From: Halobacteriales archaeon QH_10_67_13
GTDB lineage: Archaea > Halobacteriota > Halobacteria > Halobacteriales > Haloarculaceae
Reading direction: 5' to 3'
DNA: 10,003 nucleotides
Assembly: GCA_003021335.1 (NCBI GenBank)
Contig: PXQL01000105.1
Coordinates: 1 to 10,003 of the forward strand
Shown here: positions 1 through 5,880 of the stretch, in pieces
How positions within the stretch are numbered: the first letter of the stretch is position 1
How the letters are laid out: each line of letters starts with the position of its first letter
Notes under the pieces: generated by a model
Databases searched by the model: none
What the model was told of the DNA's origin: nothing
The model's input: the letters and a program-made list of their open reading frames with translations, nothing else
Translations under genes and position numbers: made by a program

Positions 1-484
1 CGCCGACCTCGAGGCGACCCGTGTCTTTCTCCCCCGGACCCGCGCTCGCCGTTCCGACCGTCGTCACCCCAGCGATGGCACCGCGCCGAACGGGCACGTC
101 GAGCGCCGCCTCGACGGTCTCGGCAGCCTCGTCTGACAGCTCCGGGTGGACGTATGCGCCGGCGTCGTTGGCCAGGACGACGTTGCCGGCGGCGTTGATC
201 CGGCCGGGCAGCTCGGTGACCGGCACCTCGACGGCCGCGGCGATCCGGTCGCGCTCACGCTCGCTGATCCGGCCGCTGACCAGCAGGCCGTATGCGTTGC
301 CCGTCGCGAGCGCGCCGACCGTCCCGGCGCCACCGATCCTCGTCTCGACCGCCGAAACCGACAGTTCAGACCGGAGTCCGTCGAGGCGGTCGGACTCGAG
401 GTCAGGACGGACGAGTAGACAGTCGTCGGTCGCACGTGCGAACACGCCAACGTACGGCGAGCCCGAGAAGGCGGCGCGAAACAC
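1..484 (-). CDS. eif6: Translation initiation factor aIF6, 3' end cut by window
   Basis: aIF6 binds the large ribosomal subunit and blocks premature joining with the small subunit. The protein is a five-fold repeat of a small alpha/beta module. The reading frame starts at a GTG at 484, two bases after the L31e stop. It begins [20 protein letters not shown] and continues with [33 protein letters not shown] and GVTTVGTA, a typical haloarchaeal aIF6 sequence in correct order. About 161 codons are inside the window, against roughly 220 in the family. The final 15 or so codons (bases 1-46) stay open but no longer read like aIF6, where I would expect a segment resembling VATNxGVLCHP. This may be another junction like those elsewhere in the window. 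The identity of the N-terminal three quarters is secure; the edge is uncertain. It is the last gene of the L39e-L31e-aIF6 operon. Confidence 0.88.
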   Translation of the reverse strand, partial: MFRAAFSGSPYVGVFARATDDCLLVRPDLESDRLDGLRSELSVSAVETRIGGAGTVGALATGNAYGLLVSGRISERERDRIAAAVEVPVTELPGRINAAGNVVLANDAGAYVHPELSDEAAETVEAALDVPVRRGAIAGVTTVGTASAGPGEKDTGRLEVG

Positions 485-486
485 CG

Positions 487-765
487 TCAGTCGGCCAGCT
501 CTGCCTCGACAATGCTGTCCTCGTCCTCGTCGAAGCGAGCCGCCCGAACACGGAGGGTACTCGGCGGGTTCGACCGGCCGTTCGACCAGACCGCCTCATT
601 AATCGAGGCGTCAATGCGGACGGCCGACTCAGGGACCGAAAACTGGGTTGCGAGGTGCTCCCGGACGATCGACATCGCGGCGTTGGCCAGCTCTCCGTTC
701 GGGGCCGAACGCGCCTCGCGAAGCGGCACCGTGACGATCCGCTCCTCGAATCCGTCGGCGCTCAT
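487..765 (-). CDS. rpl31e: 50S ribosomal protein L31e
   Basis: L31e is a protein of the archaeal/eukaryotic large ribosomal subunit, located near the peptide exit tunnel. The product is 92 residues, the usual haloarchaeal length. It opens [18 protein letters not shown], followed by the family-typical [16 protein letters not shown] and the conserved [13 protein letters not shown] segment, and ends in an acidic tail. The ATG overlaps the L39e stop as ATGA (763-765 with 762-764), so translation is probably coupled. Two bases separate its stop from the GTG of aIF6. The L39e-L31e-aIF6 order is conserved in haloarchaea. Nothing in the gene looks damaged. Confidence 0.96.
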   Translation of the reverse strand: MSADGFEERIVTVPLREARSAPNGELANAAMSIVREHLATQFSVPESAVRIDASINEAVWSNGRSNPPSTLRVRAARFDEDEDSIVEAELAD

Positions 766-914
766 TCGTCGGTGTCACTCCGCCGCCAGTTGCGGCGCTT
801 GGGGTTTCGCATCACGTCCCGGTCGGTCTTGACGATTACCCAGGCCGGCACGCGGCTGTTCTGGTCTTCGAGCTTTCCCAGACGCTTCTTTTTAGCCTTC
901 GATTTCTTTCCCAT
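762..914 (-). CDS. rpl39e: 50S ribosomal protein L39e
   Basis: This very small basic protein lines the ribosomal exit tunnel. It is 50 residues, full length for the family: it starts [19 protein letters not shown], contains the conserved [11 protein letters not shown], and ends in the [15 protein letters not shown] region. It is one of the few basic proteins in the window, as expected for an rRNA-embedded protein. I chose the ATG at 914 because it gives exactly the family N-terminus and because a TATA-like element lies about 26 bases upstream. The same frame is open further upstream, but that stretch is not L39e. It is the first gene of the operon, and its stop overlaps the L31e start. Confidence 0.96.
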   Translation of the reverse strand: MGKKSKAKKKRLGKLEDQNSRVPAWVIVKTDRDVMRNPKRRNWRRSDTDE

Positions 915-934
915 ATCCGTGTTTTTTCGGCCGA

Positions 935-942
935 GCGTAAAT
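935..942 (-). promoter_or_regulatory. Candidate TATA element for the L39e-L31e-aIF6 operon
   Basis: On the minus strand this reads ATTTACGC, an AT-rich patch in a GC-rich intergenic stretch of 89 bases. Its centre is about 26 bases before the L39e ATG. In haloarchaea that distance puts the transcription start at or next to the start codon, giving a leaderless mRNA. No Shine-Dalgarno-like sequence is evident before the ATG. The purine-rich bases upstream may contribute a BRE. This is assigned from position and composition only. Confidence 0.5.
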
Positions 943-1003
943 GTGTGTTCCTTTCGGTCGTTTCGCCGGGTTTGGGCGTTCACGACGGCGCCAAAGAGAG
1001 CAG

Positions 1004-1567
1004 TCAAGACGAGAGCTCGACTGCCGCGACAGTGTCGTACTCAGACCCCTCGGAGCCGAGTCGACTTTCCGTGAGCCGGATCTCCTTGACCCGGACCGTG
1101 CTGGCGTCGGGATCACGGGTCTGGATGACTTCCTGGACGAGCTCCTTCCCGCCGGCGTGGTCCATCCGGGCGAGCGTCGCGTGGGGAGTGAACTCGTGGT
1201 CGTCAGGCTCGAAGCCAAGCGTCGTCGTCCGCTCCTCGACGGCCTCGTGCAGCGCTCGGAGCTCCCCCGCGCCGCCGTCCTCCCGGATACCAACCCAGAC
1301 GACCCGGATGTATCCCGGGTGCGGGAAGACGCCGAGGCCGCCGACGGCCGCCCGAAATGGTTCGACGCCGGCGTCCTCGACGGCCCCGCGGAGGGCGGTC
1401 TCGATCTCCGGCACACGCTCGGGATCGGTCTCCCCGAGGTAGGTAAGCGTCACATGGGCCTGCTCGGGGTCGGTGAACCGCAGCCCGTCGGCCCCCTCGA
1501 ACAGCGATTGGAGCCGCTCGATCTCGGGGGCCAGCTCGCCGAGATCGACGCTGACGAACAGTCGCAC
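1004..1567 (-). CDS. thpR: RNA 2',3'-cyclic phosphodiesterase (2'-5' RNA ligase family)
   Basis: This is a member of the 2H phosphoesterase superfamily, which opens 2',3'-cyclic phosphate RNA ends; the reverse ligation in vitro gave the family its older name. It is 187 residues and full length. Both catalytic HxT/S motifs are present: HVTL near residue 38 and HATL in the sequence [10 protein letters not shown] near residue 130. Other family landmarks are [18 protein letters not shown] and [10 protein letters not shown]. The start is a GTG at 1567, chosen because it gives the conserved N-terminus and lies about 26 bases from the TTAA element shared with the divergent TPR gene. It lies upstream of L39e on the same strand but is separated by 89 bases containing a likely L39e promoter, so co-transcription is optional. 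The physiological substrate in archaea is unclear. Confidence 0.93.
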   Translation of the reverse strand: MRLFVSVDLGELAPEIERLQSLFEGADGLRFTDPEQAHVTLTYLGETDPERVPEIETALRGAVEDAGVEPFRAAVGGLGVFPHPGYIRVVWVGIREDGGAGELRALHEAVEERTTTLGFEPDDHEFTPHATLARMDHAGGKELVQEVIQTRDPDASTVRVKEIRLTESRLGSEGSEYDTVAAVELSS

Positions 1568-1590
1568 GCCCCGATGTTCGGGACACAGCT

Positions 1591-1597
1591 CTTAATG
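1591..1597. promoter_or_regulatory. Candidate bidirectional TATA element between thpR and the TPR gene
   Basis: The sequence CTTAATG has a self-complementary TTAA core at 1592-1595. The core centre (1593.5) is exactly midway between the GTG of thpR (first base 1567) and the ATG of the TPR gene (first base 1620), about 26 bases from each. That is the usual TATA-to-start distance for leaderless haloarchaeal genes, so one TBP site could serve both directions. A second AT-rich patch lies at 1606-1613 but is too close to the TPR start to act as its TATA box. The assignment rests on spacing and composition. Confidence 0.5.
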
Positions 1598-1619
1598 CTC
1601 GCGGTCGTAAATCAGTAGT

Positions 1620-1740
1620 ATGGCAAACGACCCGGAAGACCACGAGTTCTCCGAGGGCCAGGGGTTCGACGATCCCTACGACCCGTTCGACATCGATCCC
1701 GAGCTCGATCCCGAGGCCGACGCGGTCGATCCTGCTCGGG
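1620..1740 (+). pseudogene. N-terminal fragment of TPR protein, out of frame with its body
   Basis: The ATG at 1620 begins a reading frame starting MANDPEDHEFSEGQGFDDPY followed by DPFDIDPELDPEADAVDPAR. This acidic, proline- and aspartate-rich leader matches, from memory, the N-terminus of the haloarchaeal TPR protein whose TPR body follows. After about residue 40 the frame becomes arginine-rich nonsense, while the correct continuation (VGLEYVRINRHEQA) appears at 1741 in another frame. The connecting segment of roughly 30-40 residues expected between them is missing. A deletion that is not a multiple of three, near 1736-1742, explains both the gap and the frameshift. It has a well-placed promoter-like TTAA upstream, so this is the true gene start. 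Confidence 0.7.
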
Positions 1741-2286
1741 GTGGGTCTCGAGTACGTTCGGATCAACCGCCACGAACAGGCCACGGACACCTTCGAGCGG
1801 GCCGCTCGGTACGCGGACGACGACCGCGTCGCCCAGGAGGCCTGGGTCAACAAGGGCGTCGCACACGCCGAAGTTGAGGAGTACGACGCCGCGATCGGGG
1901 CCTACCGCGAGGCGATCGACATCGACGGCGACGCGGATCACGCCGCGACCGCCGAGACCAACCTGGCGTACGCACTCTGGGAGTTCGGCCGCACCGAGGA
2001 GGCGCTCGAACACGCAGAGCGGGCCGTCGAGATCGATCCGCGGTTCGGCCAGGCCTGGTACAACCGCGGATTTTTCCTCAACGAGCGGGGGCTCGCGGAA
2101 GAGGCGCTCACCGCCTTCGACAACGCCGTCCGGCTGGGCTACCGGAGCGCAGACCTGCTCGAGGAGAAGGCGATCGCACTCGAGCGGGTCGGCGAAGACG
2201 AGCGCGCCGAGGAGATCGCAGAGGAGGCCGAACAGCTCCGCACGAGCAACGAGCAGGAGCTGATCGACGGGGAGCTACAGGAGTGA
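1741..2286 (+). CDS. Tetratricopeptide repeat protein, N-terminally broken
   Basis: This is the TPR body of the gene that starts at 1620. The 181 codons from an incidental GTG at 1741 contain at least three or four helix-turn-helix TPR units: NRHEQATDTFERAAR, EEYDAAIGAYREAIDID, GRTEEALEHAERAVEIDPRF, QAWYNRGFFLNERGLAEEAL. These show the classic small-residue and aromatic spacing and the DPxxxxAWYNRG linker. TPR arrays are protein-interaction scaffolds; the partner is unknown. The N-terminus is out of frame (deletion near 1738), so the natural product would not be made from this sequence unless translation re-initiated. The stop is one base before the DUF424 start, indicating an operon. The repeat assignment is firm; the cellular role is not known. 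Confidence 0.85.
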   Translation: MGLEYVRINRHEQATDTFERAARYADDDRVAQEAWVNKGVAHAEVEEYDAAIGAYREAIDIDGDADHAATAETNLAYALWEFGRTEEALEHAERAVEIDPRFGQAWYNRGFFLNERGLAEEALTAFDNAVRLGYRSADLLEEKAIALERVGEDERAEEIAEEAEQLRTSNEQELIDGELQE

Positions 2287-2287
2287 G

Positions 2288-2587
2288 ATGCCCGCACTGC
2301 TGCTCACCGAGCGGGACACGCCCAAGGGACGGATCGTGGCGGTCTGTGACGCGGACGTGCTCGGCGAGCACTTCGAGCGCGAGGACGCCTCCCTGACCGT
2401 CGACCCCGACTTTTATAATGGCGAGCGGGCCGACGAACAGCGCGTCGTCGAGAGTCTCACGCGGTGTACGACCGCCAACCTGGTTGGGGCGCGGGCGGTC
2501 GGGCTGGCGATCGAACACGGGCTCGTCGAGGAGGAAAACGTCCTCGAGTTCGACGGCACCCGGCACGCCCAGCTGGTCTGGATGTAG
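2288..2587 (+). CDS. DUF424 family protein
   Basis: This is a 99-residue archaeal conserved protein of unknown function. Family landmarks visible in it are the N-terminal LLTERDTPKGRIVAVCDAD, LGEHFE, LTVDPDFYNGE, the central ANLVGARAVGLAIEHGLV and the C-terminal GTRHAQLVWM. The length is normal. The ATG at 2288 begins one base after the TPR stop, so the two genes are probably co-transcribed and translationally coupled. The same TPR-DUF424 pairing occurs in haloarchaea as far as I recall, which suggests a shared but undescribed role. No catalytic motif is evident; the compact alpha/beta pattern would fit a binding protein, but that is inference. Confidence 0.88.
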   Translation: MPALLLTERDTPKGRIVAVCDADVLGEHFEREDASLTVDPDFYNGERADEQRVVESLTRCTTANLVGARAVGLAIEHGLVEEENVLEFDGTRHAQLVWM

Positions 2588-2681
2588 GCAGCCGCGTCTG
2601 CCGTCCGGAAGCGGTCGTCGGGACCGCCGCGAGACTCTGTCGATCGAAATAGTGTTGTTCCCTCGGTGCCTCTCCCACGCA

Positions 2682-3881
2682 ATGGCAACGACTGGCTCCG
2701 ATGGGCAACTTGATGTCGCCGAGCTCCGCGAGGACTTTCCGATCCTCGAGCGGGAGTTCGGCGGCGAACAGCTCGTCTATCTTGACAACGCAGCCACGGC
2801 CCAAACTCCCGACCGGGTGATCGACGCGATCGCTGAGTACTACCGGGAGACGAACGCGAACGTCCACCGCGGCCTGCACCAGCTCTCCCAGGAGGCGAGT
2901 CTCGCCTACGAGGAGGCCCACGACCGGCTGGCGGAGTTCATCGGCGCCGACGGCCGCGAGGAGCTGATCTTTACGGCCGGCACGACCGAATCGGAGAACC
3001 TGGTGGCCTACGCCTGGGGACTCAATGAGCTTGGCCCGGGTGATACGGTCGTGCTGACCGAGATGGAACACCACGCCTCGCTCGTTACCTGGCAGCAGAT
3101 CGCCGAGCGGGCCGGCGCCTCGGTCGAGTACATCCGCGTGACCGAGGACGGCTACCTCGACATGGACCACGCAAAGGAGCTCATCGGCCCGGAGACAGCA
3201 ATGGTGAGCGTCGTCCACGTCTCGAACACGCTCGGCACGATCAATCCGGTCGAAGAGCTCGCGGAGCTGGCCCACGATAACGGCGCCCACATCTTCGTCG
3301 ACGGCGCCCAGGCGGTACCGAATCGTCCGGTGGATGTCGAAGAGATCGGGGCCGACTTCTACGCGTTCTCGGGACACAAAATGGTCGGGCCGACCGGAAT
3401 CGGCGGGCTGTACGGCCGGGAGGCGCTACTCGAGGAGATGAGCCCGTTCAAGTACGGCGGGGAGATGATCTCCCGGGTCAGCTTCGAGGACGCGACCTGG
3501 AACGAGCTCCCCTGGAAGTTCGAGGCCGGGACGCCGCCAATCGCGCAGGCGATCGGCCTCGCCGAGGCCGCCGAGTATCTCGACGAGATCGGACTGGCAG
3601 CAATCGAGCGCCACGAGCGGGAGCTCGCACAGTACGCTCTGACCGAACTCAAGCGGTTCGACGATATCCGCGTGCTCGGGCCGCCGGCGGGCGACCCCCG
3701 CGGCGGGCTGGTCGCGTTCGACATCGAAGGGGTACACGCACACGACGTCTCCGAGATCCTCAACGGGCTCGCCGTCGCGGTGCGGGCCGGCCACCACTGC
3801 ACGCAGCCGCTACACGACAAGTTCGGTTCGACCGCGACCGCCCGGCCTGACCGTCCGGGGGGAGCCGGACGACATTTGTAG
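2682..3881 (+). CDS. sufS: Cysteine desulfurase SufS/Csd type, altered C-terminus
   Basis: This is a PLP enzyme of aminotransferase class V that removes sulfur from cysteine as a persulfide for Fe-S cluster assembly. It starts at ATG 2682 (MATTGSDGQLDVAELREDFP). Motifs in order: YLDNAATAQTP, NANVHRGLHQLS, FTAGTTESENLVAY, TEMEHHAS, the PLP-binding lysine K233 in SGHKMVGPTG, GGEMI, FEAGTPP and the catalytic cysteine C373 in RAGHHCTQPLH. R388, in the segment that binds the substrate carboxylate, is the last native residue. After it the family has about 30 more residues (ASFYxYNTxEE...), but here the frame reads 11 unrelated residues and stops at 3881 inside the next gene's promoter region. A frame-changing deletion near 3845 is likely. 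The 94 bases before the start hold only a weak AT patch (2647-2653). Confidence 0.9.
   Translation: MATTGSDGQLDVAELREDFPILEREFGGEQLVYLDNAATAQTPDRVIDAIAEYYRETNANVHRGLHQLSQEASLAYEEAHDRLAEFIGADGREELIFTAGTTESENLVAYAWGLNELGPGDTVVLTEMEHHASLVTWQQIAERAGASVEYIRVTEDGYLDMDHAKELIGPETAMVSVVHVSNTLGTINPVEELAELAHDNGAHIFVDGAQAVPNRPVDVEEIGADFYAFSGHKMVGPTGIGGLYGREALLEEMSPFKYGGEMISRVSFEDATWNELPWKFEAGTPPIAQAIGLAEAAEYLDEIGLAAIERHERELAQYALTELKRFDDIRVLGPPAGDPRGGLVAFDIEGVHAHDVSEILNGLAVAVRAGHHCTQPLHDKFGSTATARPDRPGGAGRHL
3872..3880 (+). promoter_or_regulatory. Candidate TATA element for the aldo/keto reductase gene
   Basis: The sequence acatttgta is an AT-rich island centred about 27 bases before the ATG at 3903, consistent with leaderless transcription. 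The TAG that ends the altered sufS frame lies at 3879-3881, inside this element. That suggests the stretch was originally intergenic and was brought into the sufS frame by a deletion upstream. Positional evidence only. Confidence 0.45.
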
Positions 3882-3902
3882 GGGCCGGTCGTGGTGTCGG
3901 CC

Positions 3903-4901
3903 ATGGACGCCGAGTTAGGCACCACCCCGATGGGACAGACGGGGCTGTCGGTCAGCGAGATCGCCTTCGGAACCTGGCGGTTCGGCCGCGAGACCGCCGC
4001 AGGGCGAACCGAGACGACCCGCGAGCGGGCCCACGAACTGTTGGACGCGTACGCGGCCGGCGGGGGCCGGTTCATCGACACGGCCGATGTCTACGGCGGC
4101 GGAAAGAGCGAGCGCTGGATCGGCGAGTGGCTGACAGAGCGCGACCGCGAGGCGTACGCGCTGGCCTCGAAGGTCTACTGGCCGACCCGCGAGGACGACC
4201 CCAACGGCCGGGGGCTGGGCCGCAAACACCTCCGCCGGCAGCTCGAGCTGATCCTCGATCGGCTCGGCACGGACTATCTGGACGTGTTGTACATCCACCG
4301 GTGGGACGACCAGACGCCGGCCCGCGAGCTGATGCGAACGCTCGCGCGGTTCGTCGACGAGGGGCGGGTACACTACCTCGGCGCCTCCACGTTCCAGCCC
4401 AACGCCTGGAAGATCGCCCGCGCCAATGAGCTGGCCCGCCAGCAGGGGCTCGAGCCGTTCACCGTCACCCAACCCCGGTACAACCTCGTCGACCGGGAGA
4501 TCGAGGGCGAGTACGCCGAGATGTGTCGCGAGCTCGGAGTCGGGATCTGTCCGTGGAGTCCGCTCGCGCAGGGCTTTCTCACCGGCAAATACGAGCGCGG
4601 CGAGGATCCTCCGGAAGACTCGACGGCCTCCGACGGCGAGGGCTGGGCCGACCGGTATCTCACCGCCGAGAACTTCGACGTGCTCGATGTCGTCCGGGCG
4701 GTCGCAGAGGAGACGGAGGCGACGCCGGCACAGGTGGCGATCGCCTACCAGATCCGCCACCCCGACGTCACGGCGCCGATCATCGGCGCCCGGACCGTCG
4801 ACCAGCTCGAGGAGAACCTCGGTGCGGCGGCCGTCGGGCTGACCGACGACCAGTTCGACCGCCTCGAATCGGCCAAGGGCGGCCCGTTCGCAGACCTGTG
4901 A
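3903..4901 (+). CDS. Aldo/keto reductase
   Basis: This is an NAD(P)H-dependent oxidoreductase of the AKR (beta/alpha)8 barrel superfamily; the substrate cannot be told from sequence. It is 332 residues from the ATG at 3903, full length. The four-residue active site is complete: D59 and Y64 in RFIDTADVYGGG, K90 in ALASKVYWP and H132 in DVLYIHRWDD. Other family features are GKSERWIGEWL, GRVHYLGAST, TVTQPRYNLVDREIE, ICPWSPLAQGFLTGKY and APIIGARTVDQLEENL, the cofactor-phosphate region. I prefer ATG 3903 over the in-frame GTG at 3891 because of the TATA-like element about 27 bases upstream and because the extra residues are not family-like. Its stop overlaps the next gene as GTGA (4898-4901), implying coupled translation with the enolase-superfamily gene. 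Confidence 0.94.
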   Translation: MDAELGTTPMGQTGLSVSEIAFGTWRFGRETAAGRTETTRERAHELLDAYAAGGGRFIDTADVYGGGKSERWIGEWLTERDREAYALASKVYWPTREDDPNGRGLGRKHLRRQLELILDRLGTDYLDVLYIHRWDDQTPARELMRTLARFVDEGRVHYLGASTFQPNAWKIARANELARQQGLEPFTVTQPRYNLVDREIEGEYAEMCRELGVGICPWSPLAQGFLTGKYERGEDPPEDSTASDGEGWADRYLTAENFDVLDVVRAVAEETEATPAQVAIAYQIRHPDVTAPIIGARTVDQLEENLGAAAVGLTDDQFDRLESAKGGPFADL

Positions 4902-5194
4902 CGACGATCGCGGAGGCGGCCTTCGATCGGGTCGCACTGCCGCTTGCAGAGACGTTCACCATCTCTCGGGGGAGCACGGACGCCTCCGAGGCGATCACGG
5001 TCGCGCTAACCGACGCTGAGGGTCGGGCGGGCTACGGCGCCGCCGGGCCGTCGGCGTACTACGGGGAGACCGCGGACAGCGCCGCCGCGGTCCTGCCCGA
5101 GTTGCTCGCGGCCGTCGAGGGCGCCGATCCGACGAACCAGCAGCGGATCGCGGCCGAGCTGGCGGAGATCGCTCCCGAACAGGCGGCCGCCCGG
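4898..5194 (+). pseudogene. Enolase-superfamily (dipeptide epimerase-like) gene, 5' part
   Basis: The GTG at 4898 overlaps the aldo/keto reductase stop. The frame gives the N-terminal capping domain of a mandelate racemase/muconate lactonizing enzyme-like protein: FDRVALPLAETFTISRGST, then AITVALTDAEGRAGYGAAGP, SAYYGETADSAAAVLPELL and EIAPEQAAAR. This N-terminal pattern resembles archaeal L-Ala-D/L-Glu (dipeptide) epimerase-type members. About residue 99 the homology stops: the barrel segment that should carry the KxK catalytic lysines and the first metal-binding Asp is absent, replaced by antisense pcm sequence. The 3' part resumes near 5379 in a different frame. As written the gene cannot give a functional enzyme. 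The exact substrate of the parent enzyme is inference. Confidence 0.75.
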
Positions 5195-5383
5195 GGTGAG
5201 GCTGCGCTGCAGTGCATCCGGCACCGCGGGCATCGAGCCTGTGACCGCGATGACATCGAAGGTGCGTCCGCCGTCCCAGCCGCCGGCCGCATCGCCGACG
5301 GCGAGGTCGACGTTATCGCAGCCGACCGCGGCAAGCTGGTCCCGTGCGGCGGCGGTAAACGCCTCGTGGATATCGACCGTCGA
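5177..5383 (-). pseudogene. pcm: Fragment of protein-L-isoaspartate O-methyltransferase, inside enolase-type gene
   Basis: Read on the minus strand, these ~205 bases encode about 67 residues that look like the middle of a protein-L-isoaspartate methyltransferase, the SAM-dependent repair enzyme for damaged Asp/Asn. They begin VDIHEAFTAAARDQLAAVG, then DNVDLAVGDAAGGW, FDVIAVTGSMPAVPDALQ and TPGGRLF. This covers the acidic end of strand 2, the VGDxxxGW motif, the FDVIAVTGS strand and the PGGRL strand. There is no start, stop or C-terminal half. The flanking minus-strand frame is simply antisense of the enolase-type gene. The FDVIAVTGS wording resembles proteobacterial Pcm more than archaeal Pcm, and the piece is nearly charge-neutral, so a foreign origin is likely. 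The 18 bases at 5177-5194 fit both genes. Confidence 0.65.
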
Positions 5384-5786
5384 ACAGCCCATACCGGCCG
5401 ACGACCTCGAGGGACTCGCGGCACTGTCGGATGGACCGCTGCCGATCGCGGCCGACGAGTCCTGCGTGACCGCGGCCGACGTGCCGCAAGCGGCCGGAGC
5501 GGTCGACGTGGTCGTAGTGAAGCTGATGAAATGCGGGGGGATCCGGCCAGCCCTACGCCAGATCCTCGCCGCGAAGGCCCACGGGCTCGAGGTTATGATC
5601 GGGTGCATGACCGAGAGCGCCGCCTCGATCGCTGGGGGGTGTCACCTCGCGCCGCTCGCCGAGTACGTCGATCTCGACGGCTCGCTGTTGCTCGCCGAGG
5701 ACCCCTACAAGGGCGTGCCGATGCCCGACGGCCGGATCGACCTCGGGGCAGTCGCGGCCGGGACCGGCGTCGCGCCGGCCGAGTAG
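5379..5786 (+). pseudogene. Enolase-superfamily (dipeptide epimerase-like) gene, 3' part
   Basis: This is the C-terminal barrel half of the gene begun at 4898, in another frame. It resumes at VEQPIPADDLEGL, whose Glu (codon 5382-5384) is the second metal ligand of the superfamily. It continues with IAADESC, containing the third metal-ligand Asp (codon 5454-5456), then VVVVKLMKCGGIRPALRQI with the second-side acid/base lysine, EVMIGCMTESAASIAGGCHLA and the C-terminal LLLAEDPYKGVPMPDGRIDL. The KLMKCGG and GCMTES motifs are typical of dipeptide epimerase-like members. Roughly 130-140 residues between the two halves are missing by family comparison, including the KxK lysines and first metal Asp. 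The stop is TAG at 5784-5786, followed by a 94-base gap. Confidence 0.78.
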
Positions 5787-5880
5787 TCCCGGTCGCTCGA
5801 AGATCGGGCGCCGACCGCGACCACACTCGGCGGTCCTGAACACCGATACGCTCATGCTCGGGCCGGAGTCAGGTGTCAGC

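Noticed and set aside
2418..2681. An 88-residue N-terminal extension of SufS
   Set aside because: It overlaps the DUF424 coding region in another frame and is serine/arginine-rich nonsense. ATG 2682 gives the normal SufS start.
2457..4937. Long minus-strand open frames opposite sufS and the aldo/keto reductase (2457-3377 and 3915-4937)
   Set aside because: They are antisense to clearly recognisable plus-strand genes and their proteins show no family motifs; such shadows are expected at this GC content.
5006..5608. A 200-codon minus-strand open frame that includes the Pcm-like segment
   Set aside because: Only about 67 codons in the middle (5177-5383) are Pcm-like. Both ends are antisense translations of the enolase-superfamily gene, so it is not a complete gene.
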